Source: Pseudoalteromonas luteoviolacea NCIMB 1944 (GTDB lineage: Bacteria; Pseudomonadota; Gammaproteobacteria; Enterobacterales; Alteromonadaceae). From it: a stretch of 64,000 nt of DNA. Positions 32,201 to 47,200 of the stretch are shown in pieces. The position numbers and the translations under genes are program-made. The stretch lies in contig NZ_AUXS01000026.1 in NCBI RefSeq assembly GCF_001625565.1, positions 103,040 to 167,039 of the forward strand, written 5' to 3'. The notes beneath the pieces are model-generated. The model did not search any database. It was not told the DNA's origin and saw only the letters and a list, made by a program, of their open reading frames with translations. Numbering within the stretch: the stretch's first letter is position 1; each line of letters starts with the position of its first letter.

Positions 32201-35200
32201 GAACCAAGTACCTGCGAAGGAGCTGGCCTGATAGGCCTATTGCAAAGTGTCTCGCAAGAAAACCAAAACTGGACTGTGCGTATCATAGATGCAGAGCAGT
32301 TAGCCGCTATTCCTAGTGCATTCACAGCGCTACCTGCTGGCTTGTACGCGCATCGCGGCGCTCAGTACTTTGCGTTTGAACTCGCCGAGCATACATATCT
32401 AGACCATGCGCCAAATACCAGCATGACCTACCAAGGCACTTATCTAGTCCTTGGCGGCGCAGGCGGTCTTGGTCAAGTGTGGAGTGAGTGGATGATAAAA
32501 CACCACGATGCGCAGATTATTTGGCTTGGCCGCCGAGAAATAAACACAGACATTCAAAGCGATATCGACCGCCTAGCAAAACTTGGAAAAGCCCCTGTTT
32601 ACATACAGTGTGATGCCGGTGATAAAACGGCGATGGAAAATGCATTTGCAGACATCACCCGCCAGTACGGCAACTTAAATGGTGTAGTGCATTCTATTTT
32701 ACATCTGGAAGATCAAGCGCTGGCAAACATGGATGAAGCGCAGCTGCACCGCAGCTATCACGCCAAACAACAAACTGGTGAAGTGGCCCTTGAAGTATTT
32801 AGCCAAGCGGATTTAGATTTTTTCTTGTTCTTTTCTTCGATGCAATCGTTTTCTCCTGCTGCAGGGCAAAGTAATTATGCCGCTGGGTGTGCCTATTTGG
32901 ATGCTTTAGCACGCACTTACCAACAAAAATGCCCGGTTAAAATCATCAACTGGGGCTATTGGGGCTCTGTAGGCGTGGTCCAAGATGAATATTACCAAAA
33001 GAAAATGCGCGCCATTGGCATTGGCTCAATAGAAGCAAAGCAAGGCATGCAAGCACTTGCAACATTTATGGACTCAAACCTAGTGCAAGCAGGCGTGTTG
33101 AAAATGACACAAGCCGCATCCACAGACGTCTTTAAGTTACAAAGTTTTAGCTCACAAGGCATGTCTTATTCGCTCGACCAACAAGATTCTCAGCATAAAC
33201 TGCCAACGCAAGACAATAAAGCCGATGTCGATTTAAAGCAGCTTTGCAGCGCACTCAACAAAGCCGGTTGGCAGCCCCCCGAAAAGCGTGAAAAAGCACT
33301 CGCAGCACTACCTGATTATTTCAGTAAATGGTGGAGCGAAACTGCGCGTTATTTAGAAGCTGAGCAACTGCTACAAAACGGTTTTATCCAAGATGTTGAA
33401 GTTGAGCCAATATCAGGTCCCTCTACAAACTTGCTAGACAGCTGCTTAGCCAGTTTACCCGCCATTTTAAATGGTGATATTAAAGCCACAGATGCAGTTT
33501 TCCCCAATGCTTCCATGGCCTTAGTCGAAGCGGTTTATCAAAACAACCCTGTTGCTGACTATGCAAACGCAGTACTTATTGAGCAGCTTCAAGCATACCT
33601 TACACTGAGCAATGCAAAGTCAGTGCGTTTGTTAGAGATTGGCGCGGGTACTGGCGGTACGACTCGCTCTGTATTACCTGCTATTGCGAAATGGCAAATT
33701 GCAGAGTACGCCTATACCGATTTATCAAAAGCGTTCTTTAATCATGCCAAAGCTCAGTACCAAACTGATTACCCGTTTGTTGACACCAAATACCTCGACA
33801 TCAGTAAACCACTTGCAGCTCAAAATATTGAGATAGGCAGCTATGATGTAGTGATTGCCACCAATGTGTTACATGCCACTGCGGATATAAAAAACACCCT
33901 GCAAAATGCCAAAGCCAGTTTGAAGCAGGGCGGCATTTTGCTCATTAACGAAGTGGTACAAAAATCCTTATTTACCCACCTCACATTCGGCTTATTGGAA
34001 GGATGGTGGCTAAGCCAAGATTCGCACATGCGTTTATCTGGCTCGCCTATGTTATCAATTGAGAGCTGGCAACAAGCGCTAAACGAATCAGGGTTCAATA
34101 ATGTGTTTGCTGCGGCAGACTCCACAAGCCAACAGCAAGTATTTTGCGCTCAAAGCAACGGTTTTATTTTGCAAAAAAGCATGCCAAAGCGTGGGGGAAA
34201 TACACAGAACAAAGACAGTGACAAAACAACAAAACTGCACAATATGACCAGCATGACAACAACGCAAAATCAGCAACAGGTGACAAATTCCAACGCAGAT
34301 CTATCCGAACTTTCTGAGTTTGTTCAAAATGCGCTCTTTGACATTGCCAGCAACGCATTAGATATGGCGCCAAGTGAATTAGATGCAGAGGAGTCGTTCG
34401 CCGACTACGGTGTAGATTCTATTTTAGCTATTCAAATGCTTGATGAAATAAATGCAAAGTTTGACCTAAACTTGCCTGCTACTTTGCTATTTGACTACCC
34501 ATCAATTGAGACTCTCAGCGCCTATATCCTCGCCGAACACAAAGATAAAGCCATAGCATCGCTCCCAGCTAAAAGCCCCACTGAATCAAATGTATCAAGC
34601 CAAGCGGTTGAACAACCGACAAATACTAACAGCGTTCAAAGTTTACGTAAGCATCAAGCTCACACTAAAGTCTCGCAACCTGCGACTGATGAGGACAAAT
34701 CTTTAGAGACCACAACCAATGGCGGTAAAATTGCCATTATTGGTATGAGCGGCCAATTCGGCGATGCAGATAACCTCGATGAATTTTGGGCAATGCTGGC
34801 TGAAAAAAGAACCTCAGTCAAAGCACAAACACGCTGGGATCTGACTGCGCTCAATGACAATCAGCAAAACTGGAGCAAATACGCCAGTTTACTCAATGAC
34901 ATCAGCACCTTTGATGCGCCGTTTTTCTCCATCACGCCACAAGAAGCCATGTACATGGACCCGCAGCAAAGACTATTTTTGCAAGAGGCCTACAAGGCAT
35001 TAGAAGACGCCAATATGGTCACTCAGGTTGCCGGGCAAAATGTTGGCGTATATTTGGGGTGCGCGCAAAGCGATTATGCAGGTTTGGCTGAAGACGATGC
35101 GCCGGCGCAAATTTTTTGGGGTAATGCAGGTTCTGTGATCCCCGCACGTGTTTCTTACTTCTTGAATTTAAAAGGCCCTGCCCTTGCCATAGACACTGCG

Positions 35201-38200
35201 TGTTCATCGTCTCTGGTTGCCATTCACAGTGCGTGTCAGGCATTGAACAACAATGAGATCAGCAGTGCGCTCGTTGGCGGAGTTGCGACCTTATGCACCC
35301 CCAAGTTCTCGCTTCATGCAGGTAAAGCAGGCATGCTTAGCCCGGATGGCACTTGCTACACCTTTGACGATCGCGCCAATGGCTTTGTGCCTGGGGAAGG
35401 CGCAGGCGTATTAGTACTGAAAAAACTGGAAGACGCTGAGCGTGATGGCGACCACATTTACGGCGTAATTTTGGGCTCTGCCACCAATCAAGATGGCACC
35501 ACCAGTGGGATCACAGCGCCAAGCTCATTGTCACAAGAGCAACTACACCGCGATATTTATACCCGCTTTGATATTGCACCCGATTCAATTCAAATGATCG
35601 AAGCTCATGGCACAGGCACTAAGCTTGGCGACCCCATTGAGTTTCAAGCACTGACTCGCGCATTTAGAGCGCATACCAACAACACCGAGTTTTGTGCGTT
35701 GGGCTCAGTCAAAACCAACATCGGCCACTGCCTTACCGCTGCTGGTGTTGCTGGCGTGATCAAAGCGCTACTTGCTATGAAACACCGTACAATCCCTGCC
35801 TCACTGCACTTTGAACAAGGTAATAGCCATATTAACTGGCAAGGCACGCCGTTTTTTGTCAATCAAGAGGCCATTGCATGGCAGACCGACAATCAGCAAA
35901 AACGTCGCGCAGCAGTTAGCTCATTTGGCTTTAGTGGTACCAATGCCCATGTTGTATTGGAAGAATATCTACCTCAGCCCGCTCAGCAGCAAAGTGTATC
36001 TATGCGTCCTGTGATCATTGCGCTCAGTGCCAAAAGCACCGACGCACTTAAAGACAAAGCACTCGCATTGCAGTCATGGATAGTAGATAAAAATGTACAA
36101 GATAGCGCACTGGAAAGTTTAGCCTTCACGCTGCAATGTGCCCGTGAAGAAATGGACCACCGAGTGGCGTTTACAGCAAGCTCGCTTTCAGATGTAAGTA
36201 CAGTATTGTCGCGCTTTTTAGACAAAGCGCGCGGTCAATATAAACAGGGAGAAGTCAAACAAGGTAAAGAGATCTTAAGTGCCTTAGATAGCAGCGACTT
36301 TGCCCGTTGGATAGAGCAAGGTGACTTAACCAAGTTACTTGCACTTTGGGTGGTTGGCGCTGACATTGACTGGCCGTTATTGTATGTAAACAAAACACCT
36401 GCGCTTTTACGCATGCCAACATATCCGTTTGCCAAAACATCCTTTTGGCTACCAAAACAAGGCGCAAGCTCAGCAAAGCCAAAACAAGGACCTAGCAAAG
36501 CAGAAACAGCTGCAAACGTTGCGCTAGATTTTAAGGTGCAAAGTACGCACGCTTTCGAGCCACAAGAGCAAGCCCAAAATGTATCCCGTACACCTGCTGA
36601 GCTGCTGCACTACACAGCCAATTGGGCTGATAAAGCGTTAACGTCTCAAGAGCCTGCCACTTATCATCGCAAAGTTGTCTTACTGGGCAGTGACTTACCT
36701 GAGATCTACTCGGTATCTAGTACTCGGTTAAACAGCTCTGAAAACCAAGTTCAAGATCAACTTGAAGCATACACCAATGATTTAATTAACTATTTTAAGC
36801 AACTTGAAGTACAGCAAGGCGCCACGACTCAAAAAACAGCCAATAAGCTGCTGGTACAAGTGGTACTCAAAGATCAAACACATTTACTGTCAGCACTAAA
36901 CGGCGTACTTAAAACCGCAGCCATCGAATATACCAGCATCGAAACCCAGATTATCGCTGTAGATGAAGCCCACAACCTTGAACACCTTGTTGAGGATGAA
37001 GCGAAAAAGCAGGATACCTGTATACGATACAAACAAGGTCAAAGGCAGGTATTAAACTTTGATTTACAAGCTTTTCAGCAAGTCGACACCACGACATTGC
37101 CTTGGAAAGAGGATGGCGTCTATGTGATCACTGGTGGTCTCGGTGAGCTCGGCCAAACCTTTGCTAAACAAATCATTCAACATACAGCAAGTGCACAGTT
37201 GGTATTAATTGGTCGCCGCGCTCACAGTGCAGCTATTCAATCTCAGCTCGATACCCTCAGCGCCGAGCAAAATAGGCTGAGTTATGTATCATTGGATATC
37301 TCAAACCGCAATGAAGTCACTGCGCTATTTGATAGCCTCAAAGCCAAACACGGCACCATTACTGGGGTCATACACAGTGCAGGCATAGTTAAAGACCAAC
37401 TCATCAGCAATAAAACACCGCAACAAGTTGCCGACGTCTTTGCACCAAAAGTGGCTGGCGTGATTGCCCTAGATGAAGCGAGTAAGACATGTGACCTAGA
37501 CTTTTTTGCCTGTTTCTCTTCCATTGCAGGCGTTTTTGGCAATATGGGACAGGCAGATTATGCCTGTGCCAACGCCTTTATGGACCGCTTTATAGCAAAT
37601 CGCCAAACGCAGGTAGAACAAGGCACACGCAGTGGCTTAAGCCTATCCATCAACTGGCCGCTGTGGTCAGAAGGCGGCATGCTGGTTGACTCATTAACCA
37701 CCTCTATTTTGCAATCTCAAGGCATAGAAGTGATGCCTAATGAAGTGGGAGTTGATGCCTTTTATCGCATCTTTACATTGCCACATATTCCCACCCAACA
37801 CTGTTTTTTATATGGTGATACAAAGAAATTGACTGGCCTTTGGCAGCAATTCAATGCAACGCCAAAACATAGTTATACAATGCCACGGGGTTGTGGAAAA
37901 AGTCGCGCTCAGATCCGCGACTACGTTAAGTCCGTTATCACCGACATTACCAAAATAAACAGTCACGACTTAGATGATGAGGCCGATTTTAAAGACATGG
38001 GTTTTGACTCCATCATGTTGATGTCTGTGGTACACAAGTTAGAGACAGATGACTTTTTGGCAATAGACACATTGCCGCCAACACTGATGTTTGAAATTAG
38101 CACCATTGAAGCACTGTGTGATTATTTAGAAGCACATCAATCACCAAGTGAGTTAGATGAGCACGCAGCTCAAAATGCTCCGTCGTCAGCACCAAACTCC

Positions 38201-41200
38201 TTCACTGCTCCAATGCCGCTATCCAAGGCCCAGCAAGGTCTGTGGTTATTGCACAAACAAAACCCTCTGTTGAGCAACTATCACGTACCAATGGTGTTTG
38301 AAGTGAATAACTTGAATGTGCCTTGCATGCAAGAAGCGCTCAATTGGCTTACTCAAAAGCATCCGATTTTATCGGTTCAACTTTCTGAAGTAGAGGGGTT
38401 ACCACAGCAGCAAGTAACAGGCCAAACACCTATATTGATGCAAAGCCAAACTCATGTCACATCAAAGTCAACGTTGGTTAGTTTGATCCAGTCAGATATC
38501 AAGCAACCATTTACCTTGATGCAGACACATTCAGCGCAAGCCCAGCTGTTATGGCGTGCAAAATACTGGCAAATGAATAACGAACTTAATGTCGTGGTGC
38601 TAGTTTTCCATCACTTGATCATCGACGGCGTCTCTGCAACCTTGTTGCTTGAGCAGTTATGGGGAGCTTACCATGCCCTTGTTGCCAATGAGTCAATTGC
38701 GCAACCGTCTGAAAACAATGGGTTTTTCACCTACCTTGAATGGGAAAAGCAGCACCTAAATAGCGAACAAAGCGCGCCATTAAAGCACTACTGGCAAACA
38801 CACCTGCAAGGAGTTGAGCCTGAGCTAACGCTTGCTGGCAAGCTGCCAGTTCAGAATCAAAAACAAGCTCAACGTATTGAGCTGCCTGTAAATAGCAACC
38901 ACGTAAAGCGGATTCACCGTTATTGCAGCAGCAATAAAATAAACCCAGCCGCATTTTTCTTATCGGTATTTCAAACACTTTTAAGTGCCAACACACGCCG
39001 TACAGATATCACCCTAGGCGTGCCAGTACTGCACCGCCCAACCAGTGAAATGGCCAATGCTGTAGGTTTGTTTGTCAATCAATTACCGTTGAGGGCCAAG
39101 CTGGATAAGGCACAGTCATTTGCACATCTTGCCGCTCAAAATCAGCGCCAGTTAGGTGAGCTAATTAAACACAGCAGTTATCCATTCTCCGAAATTGTTC
39201 GTGTGACTGACACTGAACGCACTATGCATCGCCACCCCATTTTCCAAATCGGCTTTGCTTATCATAACTTCTTGAAACCAGATTGGATTGAGTCCAATCA
39301 AGCACTGGTTGACGCCATTTGGAGCCAGTGTTTACAAGAGCCTGAATTGGATTTAAGCCTTGAGGTCACGCCGCTTTCGAACACCTTTAAGATTGCATTT
39401 AAATTTGATGCAGCAGCTTACCCTCATCATGTAGTCGATACATTTGCCAAAGACTATCTGACACTGCTTGATGATGTGATATTTGCAAACGACCCGATAC
39501 TAAGTAACTTGCCTGTATTTACGAAGCTCAAATCAATACCTACCTCAGCAAACCACCCCTCTGAGAAAACTCTGGTAGATTTATTTGAAGCACAAGCAAT
39601 GCAGCACCCTGAGCGCACTGCCGTCTGTTTTGGTATGCAGTCTATCAGCTACAGTCAGCTCAATGATAAGGCAAACCAGTTCGCCCACACTCTACTCAAC
39701 CACCCGGAGTTTAGACATGGCGTTGAAAACCTGATTGCACTGTGTGCAAAGCCATCGATTGAACTTATTGTCGCTATACTCGGTATTTTGAAATCAGGTG
39801 CAGCCTATGTGCCGCTCGATGCCAATTCACCAAAGACGCGCATTAACCATATTTTACAAGACGCGAAACCAAGTATTTTGGTCCTTGGCGCTGATCTGCC
39901 TGACGCGGGGGTCAACCAGCACAATCAGGTGATCAACTTACAAACGGCCCTGACTGGAAATAAGCAAGTTGCCAATATCAATAGAGCCTCGCCGTCAAAC
40001 CTCGCCTATATTATTTACACATCGGGCTCCACAGGTAAGCCAAAAGGCGTGTTAGTTGAGCATCACAACGTATCCAGCTTGTTCAATAACTCTCAGTCTA
40101 AATTTGGCTTTACTGAGCAAGACACTTGGTGTTTATTCCACTCTTATGCGTTTGATTTTTCGGTGTGGGAAATTTGGGGCGCGCTACTGCACGGTGGCAG
40201 GCTGTTGATCCCCGATGAGCTTACTCGCAAAGAATCGGTGAGCTTTGCCAAATTTGTCATAGATAACCAAGTGACTATTTTGAACCAAACCCCATCGGCG
40301 TTTTACCCCTTGATGGACGGCTTATTGGCAAGCCCACACAATATGTTGCGCAAAGTGATATTTGGTGGTGAAGCGTTAGATTTAAACAAACTGACACCTT
40401 GGTTTGAGCACGCGCAACCTCAGGCAGAGCTTGTCAACATGTACGGCATCACCGAAACTACGGTGCACGTGACTGAAATCACCATTGATGCCAACATGGT
40501 GTATGACACAGACGCACGCAGCATCATCGGCCGTCCACTCCCCGGCTACGATATTTTGCTACTCGATTCGCAATTAAATTCAGTCCAACATGGGCAAATA
40601 GGAGAGATTTTTGTCTCAGGCTGCGGCGTGACTCGAGGTTACCACAATCAAACCACCCTAACTGATGAGCGTTTTATTACACATAGTTCAGGTAAACGCC
40701 TTTACCGCTCAGGAGATCTAGCTCGTTTAAATGAATCAGGCCTGTTTGAATACATGGGTAGAGCCGACGACCAAGTCCAGATCCGCGGTCACCGTATTGA
40801 GCTTGGCGAAGTGCAATACGCGCTCAAATCACTTAGCTATATCACAGACGCGTACGTCATTGCTGCACAGAAGCAGCTTGGTCAAGTGTTGGTCGCCTAT
40901 ATCATTGCACCAGATGCACCATCTACTGCAAAAATACGCTCAGATTTACTGACCAAGCTACCTGAATACATGGTGCCAGCTTATTTCGTATTAGTACCTC
41001 ACTATCCACTAACTGCAAATGGTAAAATTGATAAACAAGCACTACTGACACAACTGCCTTTTAATCAAGCACCAAAGACGGCCTTGTTGAATACACAAAG
41101 TGCCGCCAGTATCAGTGCAACTCAGCCCCAGTTTGCTAAGCCTTTGGCGCAGCCAGAGCTCAAATCAGCCGTGACGCAAATTTGGCAACAAGTACTTGAG

Positions 41201-44200
41201 GTCGGTCATATCGCCTCTGACGTGCCATTTTTTGAAGCGGGGGGAGATTCGCTGCTGGCCAATGTACTGACCGCAAAATTTAAATCACAGTTAAATGTTG
41301 AATTTCCGCTGACGCAGATTTTTCAGTCCAGCACCATAGAGGCTATGACCGATTTTATTGCACAAGCTCAATCGGCAGATAACCCATCAAACTCTGCAAT
41401 CATACGAAACAACGAGGTTACCAGTAGCGCACAGAATCAAGATGTGGCATTGATAGGACTGTCTTGTCAGTATCCAGACTCGCCTGATCACGCCACTTTT
41501 TGGCAAAATTTAGTCAACGAACAAGACCTACTTAAAAGGCTTAGCGAGTCTTCCGAGCAAGGTGACGTCACATGGCTAGACTCATGGGTAGAAGGCCAAG
41601 ATCAGTTTGATCCAGAGTTTTTCAATATCTCTGAAAAGAATGCCAAAACCATGAGTTATTCACAGCGCCAGCTGTTAATGCACGCATGGAAAGCAATAGA
41701 AGATGCAGGCTACAGCGCTCAAACTATGCCAAATACCGGAGTTTATGTTTCATCTTCAGGTGCTGACAACCCAGACTTGGCTCTGCAAAACAAGTTTAAA
41801 GATGGTCAGTTTATTTTAAATGCACAAGACTATGTGGCTTCAACCATTAATCAACCAGGGACACTCCCCACTACTATCTCGTATCACCTTGGTTTTACTG
41901 GTCCCAGCTTGTTTGTGCACTCCAACTGCTCATCGTCCATGTCTGCCATCGCGCTGGCATGCAGTGCGCTAAAGGCTGGTGAAATTGACTATGCAATTGT
42001 TGGCGCAGCTTGCTTATATCCGCAGCGTTATACCGGATATGAGTACGAAAAAGGGTTAAATTTTGCTGCTGATGCACGCTGTAAAGTGTTTGATGAAAAA
42101 GCCGACGGCATGATTGGCGGCAGCGGCGTCTCTGTCATTGTGTTAAAACGCGCCGATGATGCCATCAACGATTCAGACAACATCTATAGCTTGATCCGTG
42201 GTATTAAAATCAATAATGACGGCAAAGATAAAGCGGGCTTTTTCGCTCCTGGGACCAAAGGCCAGATGCAGGTTATCGAGCAAACGCTAAAAGCTGCCAA
42301 GGTGTCACCTGCATCAATCAGTTATGTTGAAGCTCACGGTACTGGCACTGCTCTTGGCGACCCTATCGAGTTTTCATCGTTACAGCAGGTGTACCAGCAG
42401 CACAGTAGTGACAAGCAGTTTTGTGGTCTAGGAGCCGTCAAGTCAAACCTTGGCCATACCGACACATTGGCTGGGTTAACTGGTTTAATTAAAACCTCGC
42501 TGGCGCTGTATCACAAAAAAATACCCGCCTCGTTGCATTACAACACTGCTAATCCGCACATCGACATGAACAGCTCACCATTTTATATCGTCGACCGTAC
42601 AAAAGACTGGAATACACCACTACTACCGAGGCGCGCGGCTGTCAGCTCATTTGGCATTGGTGGTACCAATGCCCATGCCGTGTTAGAAGAAGCGAGCGAA
42701 TCGTTCGACCATGAAATTGAAAGTCAGTTACAAAGCAAGTCTTGCATCATTGTTTTGTCTGCACAAAATGAAGAAGTCTTGACCAGGCAAGTAAGCCAAT
42801 TGCGCGATTACCTAACTACAAATGAGTTATCTCAACAAGCACTGGTTAGAATGGCTTACACATTGCAAACTGGCCGCACAGTTATGCCTGTGCGTACAGG
42901 GTTTGTTGTCGGTTCAATGGATGAACTAAAGACAAAACTCATCCAGTATTTGAATGCACCAACACCGAGTCTTGCAGGCACAGTTCAAACGCATCCACTT
43001 AATTTGGCTTCAGCAATTAATCAAGGCGATTATCAGGGCATATTAGCCACTTGGTTGGCATCTGGCTTTGCTGACTGGGACTTCATCTACCAAGGCGCTA
43101 AGCTTAAAAAACTCAGCTTGCCCACCTACCCGTTTGCATTAAAAACGATTGCCCTTGGTAATGAAAATACTGTGCGAGCACCAAATTTAGACGGCGCAAC
43201 AAAGTCTACAGGTGAAACTACGCTTAAAACCCCTGTTTGGATTGAAAAAGCCATAGCTCATCAAGAACAAGTATCACAACGCCACGACGAAGAACATCAC
43301 CTAGTTTTTTGCGACTTTCCAGCACATGCGCAAGTCAGTGAGCTGCCTGATGCTCAAGTACACTCGTTACAATCTGAGCACTTTTCAATTGAGCAAAAAA
43401 TCTCGGACTTTGGCATTCAGTTACTTCAACTGATTAAGGAAAAAGCAGCAACTAAGCAGCAAATAAAACTGCAATTAGTCATTGCCGACATTGGCTCTGG
43501 GGATACGCTAAGCAACTTATATACTTGCTTCCACGCACTCTTAAAAACCGCCAGCCTTGAATGCAAAACGCTGAAAACACAGCTTGTTGTGCTAGATGAT
43601 GCGGCAATTCAAAACAACCTTGCTGCGATACTTTACGCGGAGCAAAGTGGTTTTGACGATAACTTTGTACGTTACACACAAGGTGTACGAGAAGTTTTAA
43701 CGTATCAAACAATCGTACCTACTGAACCGCAGATGCCGTTCAAAACCGATGGCGTTTACCTTATAACTGGTGGGCTTGGTGGAGTTGGTCGCCATTTTAT
43801 CAAAGCAATCAGTTCACAGCCTTTTAATAAAACCATCGTTATCACAGGTCGTAAACCCGATAATCACCCTGATGTGCAAAAGCAGTTAGCCCAACTAAAA
43901 GCCGCTAACACCCAATTGTATTACCACAGTGTGGACGTATCACACAAAATGAACGTACTGTTGATGGTGCGCGATATCCTTGCCAAGCATGGTAAGCTCA
44001 GTGGCGTCATCCACGCTGCTGGCATTGTTAAAGACACGCTGTTAAACAAAAAAGACCGGGCAAGCTTTGCTCAAGTGCTTGCCCCAAAAGTGGAAGGTGT
44101 GGTGGCGTTGGACGAAGCCACCCAAGAGCTCGCATTGGACTTTTTCGTTTGCTTTGCCGGGCTGAGTGGCGTTAATGGAGCCCTCACGCAAATAGACTAT

Positions 44201-47200
44201 GCCACTGCCAATGCCTTTTTAGACAGCTACATGCATCATCGCAGCGCACTACAAAAACGTGGAGAACGACAAGGGTTAAGCGTCAGTATCGACTGGCCAT
44301 ATTGGCAAGATGGTGGCATGAAGATCAACCCTGATTTTGCAGATATACTCGCCCAAACTGGCTTCGCACCTATGCCAACAAAAATGGGCATTGAGGCGTT
44401 TTATCACGCGCTTAAAAACCCACAAACATTAATTGAGTTTGCAAATGATGCGCTACCTGACAACACGCAAAGCACACGAGAGACCCGTCAGTTCGACAGT
44501 ATTGATGCACTAACCGATGAGCTAAAAACAGGTCTTGCCGAGCTCGCAGCTAACATTCTAGGTGTTAATACCAAAGAGCTTGACCCTGACACAGATCTTG
44601 GCGACTTTGGTGCAGACTCCATAGCCTTTATCACCTTTATCAATCAAGTTAACGCCAAGTACCAACTGGAGCTGTCACCTAGCGTGCTGTTTATGCACTC
44701 CACACTCAACAGCATATTGGGGCATATATTAGATGAGCACAGTGACAAGCTAGTTAATAACACTTGCCAAAACTCACAGCTCAAACTTGAACAAGCCTCT
44801 TGCCAGTCTGATGAAAGCGAAGATCCCGTCGCGATCATTGGGATCAGCGCGCAATTCCCACAAGCTGACAACATCGAACAATTTTGGCAAAACCTTGCCA
44901 ATCAAACGGACTGTGTCACCGAGTTTGATTGGTCAGAAACCAATTGTGATACCCGTTCACAGCAACCTCTACCAACTGACATTAACTGGCTTGGTCGCCT
45001 TGAACGTAATCAAAGTTTTGACCCGTTGTTTTTCAATATAGCGCCCGCAGAGAGCGAGCGTATTAAGCTGCAAGAAAGCTTATTGATGTCCCATGTTTGG
45101 CAGTGTATTGAAGACGCAGGTTACGACCCTAAATCACTGGCGGGCACCAATACTGGGTTATTCATTGGCTGTCAGGCGGGATACCATGAAGGGTTAATCA
45201 CCTCCTCTGCTTATGCGCCAAACCGGATGAGTTACTTCTTAGACTTACACGGTCCAAGTGAAGGCGTCGATACAACTTGCTCATCGTCCTTAGTTGCCAT
45301 ACACAAAGCTGTGCAAGCAATTCAAAATGGTGAGTGTGACCAAGCAATTGTTGGGGGGGTGAATGTCATCGAATCGCCAAGCGCATCAATTGCCATGCAT
45401 GACATTGGCGCGCTGTCACCAACGGGCCGCTGCCGTACTTTTTCGGCAAATGCCGATGGGATTGTTCGTGGCGAAGGTGTTGGCATGATCTTCATTAAAA
45501 GACTCACGCAGTCGGAGCAAGATAAAGATCATATATATGGGACAATCTTAGGCTCCGCAATCAATCATGGTGGTAAGTCTCAGGGCTTTACAGTACCAAA
45601 TGCAAAGGCGCAAACACGCTTGTTAGACAAAGCTTGGCAAGATGCAGGCATTGACCCAGGTACGCTGAGTTACGTTGAATGTCATGGCACGGGAACCTCT
45701 CTTGGTGATCCGGTGGAGCTAGATGCACTTAAAGCCGCTTATAAAAAAGTGAGTACGACAACAAACAGTGTGCAAGGCTGTGCACTCGGTTCTGTGAAAA
45801 GTAACATTGGCCACCTTGAAATTGCCGCAGGCATTGCCGGGGTAATTAAAGTGTTACTGCAGCTGAAGCACCAAACCCTTGTACCGTCATTGCATGTGGA
45901 CGAATTGAACCCCTACTTGGGGCTCGATAACTCGCCATTTAAAGTGCAAACAGCACTCACTCCCTGGCAAAGTGAGCAACCGCGCCGCGCCGGTGTGAGC
46001 TCTTTTGGCATAAGTGGCGTGAACGCCCATATCGTGCTTGAAGAGTACACAGCTAAGCCTGCACTCAATGCAAACGCATCGCCTAATGAGACAGCCATTG
46101 TACTTTCTGCGGTCAGTCAACCTGCGCTAGTAGCAAAGACAGAGGCGCTTAATGCGTACCTAGATCGACATTCCAATGTGTCTTTGGAGTCACTTGCATA
46201 CACACTACAAGTGGGTAGAACGGCTCATAAATACCGCACAGGTTGGGTTGTGTCCTCTATCGAGTCTTTAAAACAAAAGCTGGAGCACACACTTGCAAAC
46301 GACACTCTGGAGATCAAAAAAGTACCAACAGCACAAGTACCAGTTATTGAAGATAAGGATGCCATAAACCTCAAGCAAAACCCCAGTGCGCTATTGCGCT
46401 TTTGGCTTCAAGGCCACGCTATAAATTGGCCTGTACTTTATCAAGCAGCGGTGCAAAAAATCAGTCTGCCAACAACGCCGTTCGTAACAACTGAAAAGCC
46501 TTCTGCGCCTTGGCTACTACTTGAGAATCAATGGCAACCTGCACCTTTGGCCTGCCCATCAGATTGGCGCGCTCAGTTAACCCCACTGCTCGCTGGTAAA
46601 AATGTGCTGATCGTCGCAAAAGACCAGCAAAGCGCTGCGCCACTGCAAGAAAAGCTCGCTGATTTCGATGTTAAAACAGTGAACTACGGTGCACTGAGCA
46701 CATTGACACTTAGCCAAGATACCTTGCCGGACTTAGTCTTTTTTATCGCTGAACCAACTGATATAAAAACAGCGCAGGTAAAACCCCTGTATGAGTTTAT
46801 GCAAGCCATCTCAAAGCTTGATAAACACACAATGCAGCTGTTTTATGCACTGCCTGAGTGTTTGGCAAATGCCCACTGTGAAGATATGAGCGCGCTACTG
46901 AGAAGCTACACCATGCGCAGCCCAGCACATGTGTGGAGCCTAGTTGAATTTACCGTAGAGGATAATAATTGGGCTGATAAATTGCTGCAGGAGGTCGTTT
47001 GTCCAAGTTTAAGCGGCGACACCACTCAGCCAAATCAAGTGAAATACCAAAACCAAACTCGATTTGCATTGGCGCTGAACAAAGCTTCGATACCTTCAAA
47101 CGCGCCAATGCTAAGCACTCACAGCTTCAAGCAAAATGGGGTGTATTTAATTGCAGGCGCACTTGGAGAACTTGGCATGGCACTGAGCAAGCAGTTATTA

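Noticed and set aside
41441..44330. KS3 called inactive
   Set aside because: The active-site Cys and both catalytic His motifs (EAHGTGT, SNLGHT) are present; only the residue before the Cys is unusual.
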